Counted from the first letter of the stretch, positions 43,380 through 51,849 are shown. The stretch: 64,000 bases of DNA from Streptomyces liliiviolaceus (GCF_018070025.1 NZ_JAGPYQ010000001.1:682001-746000), one strand, 5' to 3'. Numbers and translations: made by a program. Notes: generated by a model from the sequence alone, not told the origin.

Positions 43380-43574
43380 CTAGTCATGTGAGCCGTTGAT
43401 GACATCCACGCCGGAACGCGAGCCGGATTCGATGGCTGGGGCCATGAAGGTGTCGGAGAGCCAGAACCCGAACAGGGCGATCAGGACGACGATCCAGATG
43501 CGGACGCCGAGGAACTTGACCGCTCCCCAGGCGAAGAAGCCGAGGACGGCGACGAGCGGCAGGCTGACGGTCAC
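43380..43574 (-). CDS. Small membrane protein of the transfer region
   Basis: 64 aa with two hydrophobic stretches (LVAVLGFFAWGAVKF and IWIVVLIALFGFWL). Between two transfer-type genes on the same strand, so probably another spread protein. Its stop codon lies within the half-operator at 43373-43383. Family not recognised by name. Confidence 0.75.
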   Translation of the reverse strand: MTVSLPLVAVLGFFAWGAVKFLGVRIWIVVLIALFGFWLSDTFMAPAIESGSRSGVDVINGSHD

Positions 43575-43589
43575 GGGTACGGAGTCCTT

Positions 43590-43781
43590 TCAGCGGACGG
43601 GGCAGCGGTGGGTGCGGGCGGCGAGTTCGGCGGCGGCGCGGCTGTCGTAGTCGGCGGAGAAGCCGCAGCGCGGGGCGGTGCACGCGGCGGTGTGCTTCTC
43701 GCGCCCCCGGCCGTCGTAGAAGGTGCCGACCTGGACGGGGCCGATGCGGGTGACGGAGCGGAAGCGACGGTTGGCGGTCAT
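43590..43781 (-). CDS. Mobile element transfer protein, 63 aa
   Basis: Starts TANRRFRSVTRIGPVQVGTF and contains two Cys pairs split by a spacer (CTAPRC near 37, C near 60). This short basic protein recurs beside spd/tra genes of Streptomyces elements under this name. Possibly a small zinc-binding protein. Role in transfer inferred from context. Confidence 0.8.
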   Translation of the reverse strand: MTANRRFRSVTRIGPVQVGTFYDGRGREKHTAACTAPRCGFSADYDSRAAAELAARTHRCPVR

Positions 43782-43803
43782 CCGGATCTCCTTTCAGAGC
43801 TGG

Positions 43804-44466
43804 TCAGATCTGTGCGGCGATGGCTTCGGCCATGGGTGCGGGGACGCCGAGGCGAGCGCGCAGCGTCGGGGTGTCGATGGCCGCTCCGGTGCGGGTCCGA
43901 TGCTCGGCAGCGACCTTGCGGGCGTGCTCGACCAGGGCGGCCGGGACGGATACCGCAGGAGCAGGAGCAGGTGGAGTGAGCGCAGCCGTCGGCACGGGCG
44001 CCGGATCTGCGGCCGGTAGTGCGGGCGGTTCGGGGACGGGTTCGGCGCGCTCCTCCTGGTCCACGTCGTCCGCAGAGGTCTCCCCCACGTCCTCCGCCAC
44101 TTTCGGCACCGAGTGCGCGAGGAGCGTTCCGCCGAGGAAGGCGACCGCGGGCCAGCCCGCGACGAGGATGCGCAGCCAGGCCGGCCCATGGTCGAGGTCG
44201 AGCAGTCCGGCGGTGGCGATGTTCGCCCCCAGGGAGGCGGTAAGGGCGATGACGAACCAGCACCAGCCGGACGCTTTGGCGTCGCCGGTTCGCAGTTGGC
44301 GCCAGGCGGCGACGAGCAGAAGGTCGACCGAGACGGGATACGCCCATGCCTTCCACCCGTCCTGACCGGCCGCAAGGGCGATGTCGTGCAGGTGGGCGAA
44401 GGACAGCGCGGCAGCGATGACCGCTTGGACGAGTACCGCATCGACGCGGGCCAGTAGGGCGCGCAT
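43804..44466 (-). CDS. DUF2637-type membrane protein (SpdB2-like)
   Basis: 220 aa. Residues 1-115 hold about four membrane segments (AVIAAALSFAHLHDIALAAG, YPVSVDLLLVAAW, WFVIALTASLGANIATAG, LVAGWPAVAFLGGTLL), the DUF2637 pattern seen beside tra genes. A Pro/Ala/Val linker and a C-terminal helical domain of about 45 aa (LRARLGVPAPMAEAIAAQI) face the cytoplasm and may touch DNA. Likely part of the spread apparatus. Confidence 0.83.
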   Translation of the reverse strand: MRALLARVDAVLVQAVIAAALSFAHLHDIALAAGQDGWKAWAYPVSVDLLLVAAWRQLRTGDAKASGWCWFVIALTASLGANIATAGLLDLDHGPAWLRILVAGWPAVAFLGGTLLAHSVPKVAEDVGETSADDVDQEERAEPVPEPPALPAADPAPVPTAALTPPAPAPAVSVPAALVEHARKVAAEHRTRTGAAIDTPTLRARLGVPAPMAEAIAAQI

Positions 44467-44555
44467 GCTGGGGGGCTCCTTCCTGTTCGAGGCATGGGAG
44501 GGGTAGGGACGTGGCGCGAGACGGTCACGCCGACTGTGGTGGAGCGAGGTAGTGC

Positions 44556-45941
44556 CTAGCGGCTCAGCCGGAAGCGGCGCACGGCTGCACGACTCGGAGC
44601 GGGTGCCTTGACCGGCCGCACCGGCACAGCGGGCCGGAAGGGCTTGAGCGCGGGCAGGTCGGGGACCAGGTGGGCCGACTCGTGGCAGATCTCGGCGGCC
44701 TCGCCGAGGGAGAGATACGGAGTGCGGATGCGGGACCAGCCGCCGGAGGTGTCACCGGCCACGGCGAGGCCGGGCAGTTCCGGGGCGATGGCGCAGGCGG
44801 CGGAGACCGCTTCGGGGGCGATGTCGCCGAGCGCCATCTTGGCGGAGGCTTCGTCGTTGACGCGGTGGCAGACCCGGCCGGAGAGCTGAGCCCGCAGCAT
44901 GGTCGCCCCCTTGCCCAGCTCGGCGCCGAAGCGCTGCCCGCAGACCTCCAGGTAGATTCCGGCGGCGCGGCCGAGCTGGGCGAGGCGGATGAGCTGGGTG
45001 ACCATCTCGTCCCGCCGATCCTCATCCTTCCGCGTGGCGACGAGGAAGAGTTCCGCGACCTCGTCCACGAACAGCACGACGGGCACGGGCCGTTCGTGCT
45101 CCGGCAGGCCCCAGATGTCAGAGGTGATCTCCTCATCCGGCGTCCCCGACGCGATGCCCTGCCGAGCCTTGATCAGGTCGTAACGGTCCTCCATCTCCGC
45201 GATGAGCACGGGCAGCAGTTGAGCAGCCTGCCCAGGGTCGGTGGCCAGGGCCGACAGCCGGGCGGCGAAGGGCGCCAGCTCCACACCACGCTTGCAGTCG
45301 ATGCCGACCAGGGCGACAGGCTGCCGGGCGAGTCCGGCGACGAGGTGGCGCAGGTACATGGACTTGCCCGACAGCGTCGCACCGAGGGTCAGTTGGTGAG
45401 GAACGGTCCGGTAGTCGCGTACGAACGGCGTGGCGTCCTCCCGCAGAGCCACCGATATCTTCAGCGACCCGGCCGGAGACTTGCGCGCCATACGGACCTT
45501 GCGCAGCACGTCGAAGCCGACGAGCCGCAGTTCGACGACACCGGGCTTGACCGTCGTCACGTACACGGCGTGAACGCCCCAGGCGTGCCGCAGCCGTTCG
45601 GCCGAGGCGGCGACGTCGGCGGGTTCCTGCCCGGGAGCGAGCCGCAGACGGAGCCGTAGCCCGGTCGAGGTGGGCCGGATGATCCCGCGACGCGGCGGAA
45701 CGGGCCGCACTTCACGCCGACTCGTGGCCTTGACCGCCAGGACCCGCAGCCGGGACGGAGCCACGGTCAGACCGCAGGCTTCCATGACCGAGCCGTACGA
45801 GCTGAGCAGCCGAGCCGTGGACAACGGCAGGCCGACCGTGGACCAGTAGACGCCGGGGTGTTGGGCCCGGGCGTAGGCGGCCCCACCGCCGAGTGCTGCG
45901 ACGGGACCACCCACCTCCAGAAGCGTTGCCAGATCGGTCAT
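44556..45941 (-). CDS. tra: FtsK/SpoIIIE-type DNA transfer protein Tra
   Basis: 461 aa from ATG at 45941, overlapping the upstream stop (ATGA). Walker A GATLSGKS at 187-194, Walker B VVLFVDEVAEL near 280. Only a weak hydrophobic stretch lies near the N-terminus. The AICE Tra proteins move double-stranded DNA from donor to recipient as a hexameric pump, without a relaxase. It is the sole conjugation motor here. Confidence 0.93.
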   Translation of the reverse strand: MTDLATLLEVGGPVAALGGGAAYARAQHPGVYWSTVGLPLSTARLLSSYGSVMEACGLTVAPSRLRVLAVKATSRREVRPVPPRRGIIRPTSTGLRLRLRLAPGQEPADVAASAERLRHAWGVHAVYVTTVKPGVVELRLVGFDVLRKVRMARKSPAGSLKISVALREDATPFVRDYRTVPHQLTLGATLSGKSMYLRHLVAGLARQPVALVGIDCKRGVELAPFAARLSALATDPGQAAQLLPVLIAEMEDRYDLIKARQGIASGTPDEEITSDIWGLPEHERPVPVVLFVDEVAELFLVATRKDEDRRDEMVTQLIRLAQLGRAAGIYLEVCGQRFGAELGKGATMLRAQLSGRVCHRVNDEASAKMALGDIAPEAVSAACAIAPELPGLAVAGDTSGGWSRIRTPYLSLGEAAEICHESAHLVPDLPALKPFRPAVPVRPVKAPAPSRAAVRRFRLSR

Positions 45942-46297
45942 CAGGCCGAGGCCCCCATGACTGCGGGGAAGGCGGCCGGGGTGACGGCGGCGGCGCGGTA
46001 GGCGATGCCGTGACGCTGCTGCCCGTTGAACACGCTCTCCCACGGCCGGGCCACCAGGCCGGGCAGCGAGATCGGAGCACCGAGCGCCAACCCCTCGGAG
46101 ACTCCGCTCTCCGGAATGGTGACCTTGATCAGAGCCGACTCCCCCTCCTCGATGTAGACGACGCCGATCGTCATCAGTGCCTCGCCGCTGTTGACGTCCT
46201 TGGCGATCTCGCCGGTCTGTCGGTCGCGAACCTTGGGTTCGGGTGCCTCGGTCAGCAGGATCGTCGCGGCCGAGGTCTCCACACGGATGGTGCGCAA
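45941..46297 (-). CDS. SCO3933-family regulatory protein
   Basis: 118 aa. TILLTEAPEPKVRDRQTGE and VTIPE near the middle match the small family regularly found just before tra in AICEs. It is translationally coupled to tra by ATGA. The operator palindrome at 46313 lies 16 bp upstream of its ATG, so the KorSA-like protein probably shuts off this gene and tra together. Molecular role unknown. Confidence 0.82.
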   Translation of the reverse strand: MRTIRVETSAATILLTEAPEPKVRDRQTGEIAKDVNSGEALMTIGVVYIEEGESALIKVTIPESGVSEGLALGAPISLPGLVARPWESVFNGQQRHGIAYRAAAVTPAAFPAVMGASA

Positions 46298-46312
46298 GAC
46301 TTCTTCCTATCT

Positions 46313-46424
46313 ACTCGTCTAGATGAGTGCCATTCTGCGACCCGGTGGATCCGGGAACGTCGGCCACTCTGACACACAACTTGCCCACTCGTCTATACGA
46401 GTATGCATGTTGGAGTAGACGAGT
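46313..46424. promoter_or_regulatory. Cluster of KorSA-like operators
   Basis: ACTCGTCTAGATGAGT (46313-46328) and ACTCGTCTATACGAGT (46387-46402) are 16-bp palindromes with one mismatch each. A half-site AGACGAGT is at 46417-46424. They sit in the gap before the SCO3933-type/tra operon. The same motif lies near the start of the GntR gene and elsewhere in the element. Confidence 0.75.
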
Positions 46425-46463
46425 TCGAAGAAGAGACATGGCCCGCCGCCCGACCGCGCGACG

Positions 46464-46763
46464 TCACCCGAAGGAACCGTCCTCACGGATGGCGAAGAGC
46501 TCGCAGCCGTCGTGCTCGAAGCGGGCACGACCATCGAACGGCGAGTCAGGCTGAGTGCAGACTCCCCAGTCCCGCCCCAGCTCTCCACGCAGCGCGACCC
46601 AGAAAAGACAGCCTCCGCACTGCTCGTCGAACCACTCATCCCGGTAAGTCGGTTGGTCAGTAGTCCGGTTCAGCGCCGGCAACCAGCGCTCGTGGCAATC
46701 GTCGTTGTGTTCACGGTCATCACCTGTCCAAGCTCTGTCAGGCGTCGAGCGATCCGCGTTCAC
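46464..46763 (-). CDS. Conserved AICE protein with CxxC, 99 aa
   Basis: Residues 50-95 hold CGGCLFWVALRGELGRDWGVC and a later GC, four Cys that could bind a metal. Resembles the DUF3027-like proteins encoded beside GntR genes in such elements; the family name is from memory. Its ATG overlaps the GntR stop (ATGA). A decayed copy of this gene lies at 57690-57900. Confidence 0.75.
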   Translation of the reverse strand: MNADRSTPDRAWTGDDREHNDDCHERWLPALNRTTDQPTYRDEWFDEQCGGCLFWVALRGELGRDWGVCTQPDSPFDGRARFEHDGCELFAIREDGSFG

Positions 46764-47545
46764 GTCGCCGGAAGCTGATACGACAGCACGTACGCGTCCG
46801 CCGCCATGACGGTGTCGCAGACCTCCACGGGCCGCTTCTCGGTGTCGTACGCGGTACGGATCAGATGAATTACAGGGACGCCGGAGGCGAGATGCAGCGT
46901 CTTGACCTCGGACGGCGAGGGCATCCGGGCCCGGATCTCTTCCTCGAAGTGGTCGAGGTGGTGGCCGAGTTCTTCGAGCCGGGCGTAGATGCCGCCGGGG
47001 CCGGGATTGGGTTCGGCGATCTGCGTACCGCGGGCGATGTCGAGGGGGAGGTAAGAGGTAGCGAACTCGACCGGACGACCGTCGAGCAGATACCGGCGCC
47101 GCCGAGCGAGCACACGCCGTACGGACCCGAGCCGGGCGGAGATGTCCTGCGTGGCCTTCTCTTCCTTGACCTCCAGGCTGTCCACCTTCGGGTGACTGCC
47201 GGCAGCGTCCGCTTCCACGATGAACGCGGACTTCCCCTGCTCGCGGTGGCGCCGGGCGAACCGGTCGGAGGCGAGCCGCCGCACAGGTGGTCGCGGCCGG
47301 ACGAACACACCCTTGCCGTGCTCGGCGTGCACCAGGCCCTCGCCCTGGAGTACCGAGAAGGAATTCCGGACGGTCATCCGGGATACGCCGTAGTGCTCGA
47401 CAAGCTCAGCTTCCGAAGGCAGCTTCTCCCCTTCCTTGAAGCGCCCACGGTCGATGGCCTCGCGCAGCTGGTCGGCGATCTGCCGGAAGACCGCACGATC
47501 GCTCGTGGGATTCAGGCCACCGAGCAGGGACGGAAGAGAGGTCAC
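46760..47545 (-). CDS. korSA: GntR-family (KorSA-like) element repressor
   Basis: 261 aa. GntR winged helix at about 20-80 (IADQLREAIDRGRFKEGEKLPSE, SRMTVRNSFSVLQGEGLV) and a UTRA effector domain (about 100-255, VEFATSYLPLDIA). In pSAM2 the matching protein KorSA represses pra and so keeps the element integrated. Sites like ACTCGTCTAGACGAGT lie upstream of this gene and of the tra and Nudix-ATPase regions. Starts 30 bp from a half-operator. Confidence 0.88.
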   Translation of the reverse strand: MTSLPSLLGGLNPTSDRAVFRQIADQLREAIDRGRFKEGEKLPSEAELVEHYGVSRMTVRNSFSVLQGEGLVHAEHGKGVFVRPRPPVRRLASDRFARRHREQGKSAFIVEADAAGSHPKVDSLEVKEEKATQDISARLGSVRRVLARRRRYLLDGRPVEFATSYLPLDIARGTQIAEPNPGPGGIYARLEELGHHLDHFEEEIRARMPSPSEVKTLHLASGVPVIHLIRTAYDTEKRPVEVCDTVMAADAYVLSYQLPAT

Positions 47546-47575
47546 GAGTACTCCTTTAGGTATCTAGACGAGTGG

Positions 47576-47583
47576 GCGAGTGT
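47576..47583. promoter_or_regulatory. Half-operator between korSA-like and Nudix genes
   Basis: AGACGAGT in TATCTAGACGAGTGGG, in the 83-bp gap between the divergent GntR and Nudix genes. Its left arm is degenerate. Suitable for self-repression and control of the Nudix gene. Confidence 0.5.
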
Positions 47584-47628
47584 TGTTGCTACGGTTGAGA
47601 GCCTAGCCATCTGAGAGGGCCGAGGAAC

Positions 47629-48060
47629 GTGACCACTGACCGTCCGCACTCCGTGAGCGTTGCCGGAGTCATCGTCGACGACCAGGGCCGGGCCCTCTTG
47701 ATCAAGCGCCGCGACAACGGCCACTGGGAACCCCCGGGTGGCATCGTCGAGCGGGAGGAAACCCTCCCCGAGGCGCTTCAGCGCGAAGTCCTCGAAGAGA
47801 CCGGCATCAAGATCGCGCTTCCCGCGACCCTCACCGGCGTCTACAAGAACATGACGGGCCTGATCGTCTCCCTGGTCTTCCGCTGCGAGGCCGCCGACGG
47901 CACGCCAACCACCGGGGACGAGACCCGCGCTCTGCGGTGGGCCACCCGTGAAGAAGTCACCGACCTTGCCGACGAGGCGTACGCGATCCGTGTCCTGGAC
48001 GCTCTGGACGCGTTGTCTCCACCGGTCGTCCGCGCACACGACGGCGTGAAACTCGTCTAG
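47629..48060 (+). CDS. Nudix hydrolase (Pif-like)
   Basis: 143 aa from GTG at 47629. Perfect Nudix box at 38-60: G38-x5-E44-x7-R52-E53-V54-x-E56-E57-x-G59-I60. In pSAM2 the Nudix protein Pif blocks redundant transfer between cells that already hold the element. The same place next to korSA here supports that role, though nucleotide-diphosphate hydrolysis alone is what the motif proves. A half-operator ACTCGTCT overlaps its last codons at 48051-48058. Confidence 0.87.
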   Translation: MTTDRPHSVSVAGVIVDDQGRALLIKRRDNGHWEPPGGIVEREETLPEALQREVLEETGIKIALPATLTGVYKNMTGLIVSLVFRCEAADGTPTTGDETRALRWATREEVTDLADEAYAIRVLDALDALSPPVVRAHDGVKLV

Positions 48061-48106
48061 TCCGAACCCGCTGTACATGGCGGCCTACCAGCATAAAGGA
48101 ACTTGT

Positions 48107-48535
48107 ATGCACGAGTATACGAGCACCGCGCGGGTCTGGGGACTCACTTGCCCAGGTTTCCCGGAAGAGGTGAGCAGGGCCCGCCGCTGGACCCGGGACA
48201 TCCTCAGAGGCTCGCCACTGGCCGACGACGCCGAACTGATCGTGAGCGAGCTGAGCGCGAACGCGATTCTGCACACTGCCAGCGGCCGGCAGTCGGGCAG
48301 CTTCCATCTGGCTCTCGCGATCTCACCGCAGATGGTCGCCCTGTCGGTCACGGATGCCGGAGGCACCGGCCGGGCCCCGAAGGTCGAGCACCAGGACCAG
48401 GAGGCGGAGCACGGCCGGGGACTGAGCATGGTCAGCGCGATCGCCCACCGGGTCGTGGTCCACGACAGCGACGGAGGCCACACGGTCACCGCGGAACTCT
48501 TCACAGGGGTCCGTCCAGGAGGCCACCCATGCTGA
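48107..48535 (+). CDS. ATP-binding protein, anti-sigma-like HATPase
   Basis: 142 aa from ATG at 48107, 6 nt after AAAGGA. SELSANAILHTASG (N box) and a short DAGGTG / GRGLSMV (G boxes) define an RsbW-type HATPase fold, common as stand-alone regulators in Streptomyces. An imperfect operator (ACGAGTATACGAG, 48111-48123) overlaps its first codons, so it may be under the GntR protein. Overlaps the next gene by 7 bp. Partner unknown. A fragment of a homologue lies in the fossil at about 57980-58030. Confidence 0.82.
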   Translation: MHEYTSTARVWGLTCPGFPEEVSRARRWTRDILRGSPLADDAELIVSELSANAILHTASGRQSGSFHLALAISPQMVALSVTDAGGTGRAPKVEHQDQEAEHGRGLSMVSAIAHRVVVHDSDGGHTVTAELFTGVRPGGHPC

Positions 48536-48912
48536 AGAACGAACCGCAGTGGGGCTACTGGTGCGAGTGCTGGACGGAAGACCTCGCGGAGGGAGGGGCG
48601 CCGGAGCTCCGAGCATCCTTCGACGCGCACTCAGCACCGCAGGCGGATCGGTGGGTAGCGGTGGCACTCCGCACGATCTCACCGGCACTCGATGCCGACG
48701 CTTCCGACGAAGCTTGGGAGTGGCTGTACGAGGGCCGCGCAGAGACCCGACGAGCCCTCTTACGCATGCAGCCCTGCACAGTCTCAGTGACGCACGCCAG
48801 CACCCGCATCACCTGGACCATCCGCCCGGTCGTCTTCCTGCCACTCGCACACCAACAGGGCATCGAACTTCCGGCCTGCGCATACGACTTCAAACCCAGA
48901 AACATCCACTGA
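48529..48912 (+). CDS. Hypothetical AICE protein, 127 aa
   Basis: Starts at ATG 48529 behind CCAGGAGG, overlapping the HATPase gene. Starts LKNEPQWGYWCECWTED, ends ELPACAYDFKPRN. No membrane part, no family recognised. Both ends of a homologous unit appear in the fossil at 58030-58078 (ELPASAYAFKPQQPD), so it is a stable companion of the HATPase gene in this element family. Confidence 0.75.
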   Translation: MLKNEPQWGYWCECWTEDLAEGGAPELRASFDAHSAPQADRWVAVALRTISPALDADASDEAWEWLYEGRAETRRALLRMQPCTVSVTHASTRITWTIRPVVFLPLAHQQGIELPACAYDFKPRNIH

Positions 48913-49003
48913 CAACGAAGCAGCTGGTTCCGTCTCGCACCGTACGAGGCCCTCTTGGCTGACGCCGCCTCACAGGCTTTCCTGGTGCCAGGGGGAGGCA
49001 TCT

Positions 49004-49471
49004 ATGGCGGACGAGAACGACGTTCTACTTGAGCTCTGGAAAGGGCAACGCGAGGAGGCCCGCCAGATGGAGAATCAGCGGGCAGCCCTGACCAACATCG
49101 TGATCATCGTGACGGCAGCAGCACTGGGGTTCCTGACCCAACATGGCCGCCTCGGGCTTCCATCTCTCGGTGTGACATTGCCTCTGAGTGTCTTGGGGAC
49201 CTTTGGCGCCGTCGCCAGCGCCAAGTACGGAGAACGCTGGGCAGTCCATTCGGGCCTGGCTGACCGCATGAGAGCCGAGCTTGGGACACGCCATCCTGGG
49301 TTGAACCTGCCGAGCCTAATAGCGGCGAACGAAGTAGAGCACCGGGAAGAGTTTCCTCGGTCCGCCAAGATGCGCATCTGGATCCTCTGGGTGACGCTTC
49401 ACACCGCGATAGCCACAGCCGGACTGCTCCTCAGCCTGTGGATCGCGGTAGACCAGCTGTGGCTAGCCTGA
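49004..49471 (+). CDS. Membrane protein, 155 aa, unknown
   Basis: Starts at ATG 49004 behind GGGGGAGG. A polar N-terminal helix (about 1-25), two membrane segments (NIVIIVTAAALGFL and LGVTLPLSVLGTFGAVAS), a cytoplasmic helix, and a third segment near the end (ILWVTLHTAIATAGLLLSLW). The plan resembles small SLATT-like proteins known near defence genes, but that match is only by layout. Cargo of the element. Confidence 0.7.
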   Translation: MADENDVLLELWKGQREEARQMENQRAALTNIVIIVTAAALGFLTQHGRLGLPSLGVTLPLSVLGTFGAVASAKYGERWAVHSGLADRMRAELGTRHPGLNLPSLIAANEVEHREEFPRSAKMRIWILWVTLHTAIATAGLLLSLWIAVDQLWLA

Positions 49472-50072
49472 GCCGCACAGAACCCTCCAGGGCCGGTGAG
49501 TTACAACTTTCTCTACTGGTTCAAGGCCCGGCTGCGCTCCGCTCCGCCGGGCGCGCTTACGGCTCCGCCGCCCTGCGCGCTCATGCCTTCGGCCCGCGCT
49601 CCGGGCGCTGCGCCGACGCGCGCCCACGGGTAGACAAGCCGGGCTGATAAGTGGCGATCGCCGCACGAGCGCGGCCGCGGTCACAGAGATGCCTCCGGTG
49701 GGGGCGCTCCAACTCCGGTATGGAGAGGCGCCGTTCGCGGGTGCCGGCCGATTGGTGTGTGGGGAGCTTCCATCCTGCCTGCCGTCGACCCGGGCATAGC
49801 CAAGGGGCGCGCTCCACCTTAACGCCCTGGACAGGCATCTACGGGGGGGGGTGGGTCGACGACAGCCGGGATGGCAGCAGAGATGAACGACTTTCGTCGG
49901 AAAATTCGTGCAACCTATACCCGGTTCTACCAGGCGTAGTTAGCATCAGTGGTTAACGTACGAGCCACCTAAGGCGGACGGGCATGGTCGGACGCCATGG
50001 GGCTACTGCGACCAGCCCAGCTCGGCGGTACCTACGGCAGATTCACATCAATTTCTGCATTCAGGGGGAATT
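49472..50072. other. 600-bp gap with element-end-like repeats
   Basis: No supported gene. 49790-49880 (GCTCCACCTTAACGCCCTGG onward) matches 51128-51200, the stretch after the att copy at 51049, and more weakly 58169-58225. A run of nine or more G lies near 49845. Suggests an old junction between element fragments. GC falls sharply near 49900 where the cargo starts. Confidence 0.55.
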
Positions 50073-50717
50073 ATGGCAGAGAATTCAAGAATTATTCAGT
50101 GTCACGCCTGCGATAGAGCGACCATGGCAACCGTCCGCGGTCGCTATGATGTGGATTTCAACAAATCCCCCAAGGATGAAATTAATGCAAGTTACCTCCT
50201 TGTCTCTTGCGAGAGGTGTGGATCGGCTCAACTTCTCGGTGTGGATATATTCGACGCCGAGGATGATTTATTGCAAGTAGTTTGGCCAAAGAGTTCGACT
50301 GGTGATCTTAATGCGGCAATACCGGGGCCGTTGATTCGCGAGATGCGGCAGGCACATTCCTGCTTTAAAACGAAGGCGTACACGGCGGCGGCGGTGATGG
50401 TACGTCGCACACTTGAAGGCCTGTGCGCGGAGCAAGGGACGACACCGAAAAAGCCGCTATTTAACGGACTCAAAGAACTCCGCGACTCTGGAAAGATCGA
50501 AGGCCGACTCTTCGATTGGGCGCAAGCGCTTAGGGTCATTGGCAACCAAGGAGCCCATTTCAGTACTACGGCTGTGACGCGAGAAGATGCTGCGGACGCT
50601 TTGGCTTTGGCTGAAGCTCTGTTGGATTACGTATACGTTTTCACTGCCAGATATGCGGAGTTCGAGCAACGTCGCGCATCTAAGTCGGCGAATACTTCCC
50701 CTAACGCGGATACATAG
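50073..50717 (+). CDS. DUF4145-type protein, low GC
   Basis: 214 aa from ATG at 50073 behind GGGGGAATT. Two CxxC pairs near the N-terminus (CHAC, CERC: zinc ribbon, residues 10-52) and a helical C-terminal domain with YTAAAVMVRRTLEGLC and QALRVIGNQGAHF, the DUF4145 pattern. Such domains occur in restriction and other phage-defence proteins and alone near them. GC near 50% and codon use differ from the chromosome, so acquired recently. Defence role inferred only. Confidence 0.75.
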   Translation: MAENSRIIQCHACDRATMATVRGRYDVDFNKSPKDEINASYLLVSCERCGSAQLLGVDIFDAEDDLLQVVWPKSSTGDLNAAIPGPLIREMRQAHSCFKTKAYTAAAVMVRRTLEGLCAEQGTTPKKPLFNGLKELRDSGKIEGRLFDWAQALRVIGNQGAHFSTTAVTREDAADALALAEALLDYVYVFTARYAEFEQRRASKSANTSPNADT

Positions 50718-51048
50718 GAATTTTCGCTGCGGGCGATTACGAAGTCGGCCCCCAGCTTTCCGTGCTGAGAGCTCCGGCCGTCGTCACGGGCCGGCCGTAG
50801 CCGCTTGCTCTGGTTGGCGAAAAACCCCAATAGCGTGGCTGGGGCCGGTAGGGGTGCGGCGAGGCACACGCGTGCGTGCTAGGTCGGCGCACCCGCCGTC
50901 GTGGCTGACTGTCGTCGGCTTAGCTTCGTGCCACTGCCGTGCCAGATGCAGAGGGCAGCCATGGTCAACAGGGGTGTCTGACGGTCGAGTTCCCAGCAGC
51001 CTGACGAGGTATCTAAGCCCCAGCCCAGCGGCACGATGCCCCCGCCTC
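50718..51048. other. Right-end-like region before att copy 2
   Basis: No gene supported. From about 50925 (CGTGCCACTGCCGTGCCAG) through GGTCAACAGGGGTG to the att copy it is similar to 57441-57571 before att copy 4. Paired GTGCCA repeats here could be arm-type integrase sites. I read it as the right end of an element, old or current. Confidence 0.55.
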
Positions 51049-51092
51049 TCTCCTAAAGCGCGTGTCGCAGGTTCGAAGCCTGCCGGGGGCAC
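51049..51092 (+). repeat. Degenerate att copy 2 (tRNA-Arg 3' end)
   Basis: Matches 40181-40223 except for two changes (GCGCGTG for GCGGGTG, GAAGCC for GAATCC). It is followed by AGGGAAAAGGCCCCGGACC and the same hairpin as after the intact tRNA. Reads as a former attachment site inside the present element. Confidence 0.85.
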
Positions 51093-51101
51093 AAGGGAAA
51101 A

Positions 51102-51129
51102 GGCCCCGGACCGATCATGGTCCGGGGCC
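51102..51129 (+). terminator. Hairpin after att copy 2
   Basis: Stem GGCCCCGGACC (51102-51112) with GGTCCGGGGCC (51119-51129) and loop GATCAT, essentially the same as at 40233-40260. Confidence 0.8.
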
Positions 51130-51253
51130 GCTCCACCTTGACGCCCTGAACCACGCCCGCTCCACGGTGTGTGGGTCGACGGCGGACGGGATGGAAGATG
51201 GGGTGAGTGGTGGGCAGAAGAAGAGATCTCAGTACAGGTGCGCCCACCTAGGC

Positions 51254-51553
51254 CTACTCCACCATCGGCCTTCCACGCTCATCACGGGTACGTTTGGTGG
51301 CGTCCTGTGCCAGGCCGGCAATGCCAAAGATGCCAGTCACGGCGCCGGGGACAGTAAGCCACCAGTACCAGCCTCCGTTCAGGACGCTCGCGGCGACGAG
51401 GCCCCCAGCAATCAAGATGAAGACGATCGCAAGCGCGATACCGAACGGATCCCGCCGCTTCTCATCCTCGACCTGGATCATTGAGCGGATACTGTCTTCG
51501 ATGTGCGCGCGGAGTTCAGGAACCAACTCACTGTCTGCCGGCAAGAGGCTCAT
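51254..51553 (-). CDS. Small membrane protein, unknown
   Basis: 99 aa from ATG 51553; the frame runs back to 51667 but the extra part is Cys/Arg-rich and unlike protein. N-terminal amphipathic helix (LVPELRAHIEDSIRSMIQVED) and two membrane segments (GIALAIVFILIAGGLVAASVL and WLTVPGAVTGIFGIAGLA). Weak ribosome site. Resembles small streptomycete membrane proteins. Element cargo. Confidence 0.6.
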   Translation of the reverse strand: MSLLPADSELVPELRAHIEDSIRSMIQVEDEKRRDPFGIALAIVFILIAGGLVAASVLNGGWYWWLTVPGAVTGIFGIAGLAQDATKRTRDERGRPMVE

Positions 51554-51795
51554 GAGTTCAAGGTCTGACCTGATCCGCTCCCGCCCACGGGGCTCTCTCC
51601 TCGACGCTCGACCATCACGCCCCCGACACCCACAACAGCTACAGCCACGCTCGCAAGAGGTCCCCAATCCATGTGAACGAAGTTAGATCAGCCAAGTCAC
51701 GAACGTCAGGAGGACGACGCAACGGGAGTGACAACCGTGCCCGACCGAGCAGGAAACCACAGGGAACACCGGGCAGTCACGGCAGCCGGAGACGA

Positions 51796-51830
51796 GAACG
51801 GCCCCCGACCAAACACCCAGGTCGGGGACC
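51796..51830 (-). terminator. Hairpin beside tRNA-like sequence
   Basis: ACGGCCCCCGACC pairs with GGTCGGGGACCGT with one mismatch across a 9-nt loop. It lies just past the 3' end of the minus-strand tRNA-like sequence, as expected for a tRNA terminator, and has a TTTT on the plus side. Confidence 0.6.
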
Positions 51831-51849
51831 GTTTTGCTGCTCATCGCGC

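Noticed and set aside
49500..49640. Vector or contaminant-like sequence
   Set aside because: A related TTTCTCTACTG stretch occurs in the fossil at about 58080, so it belongs to the element family.
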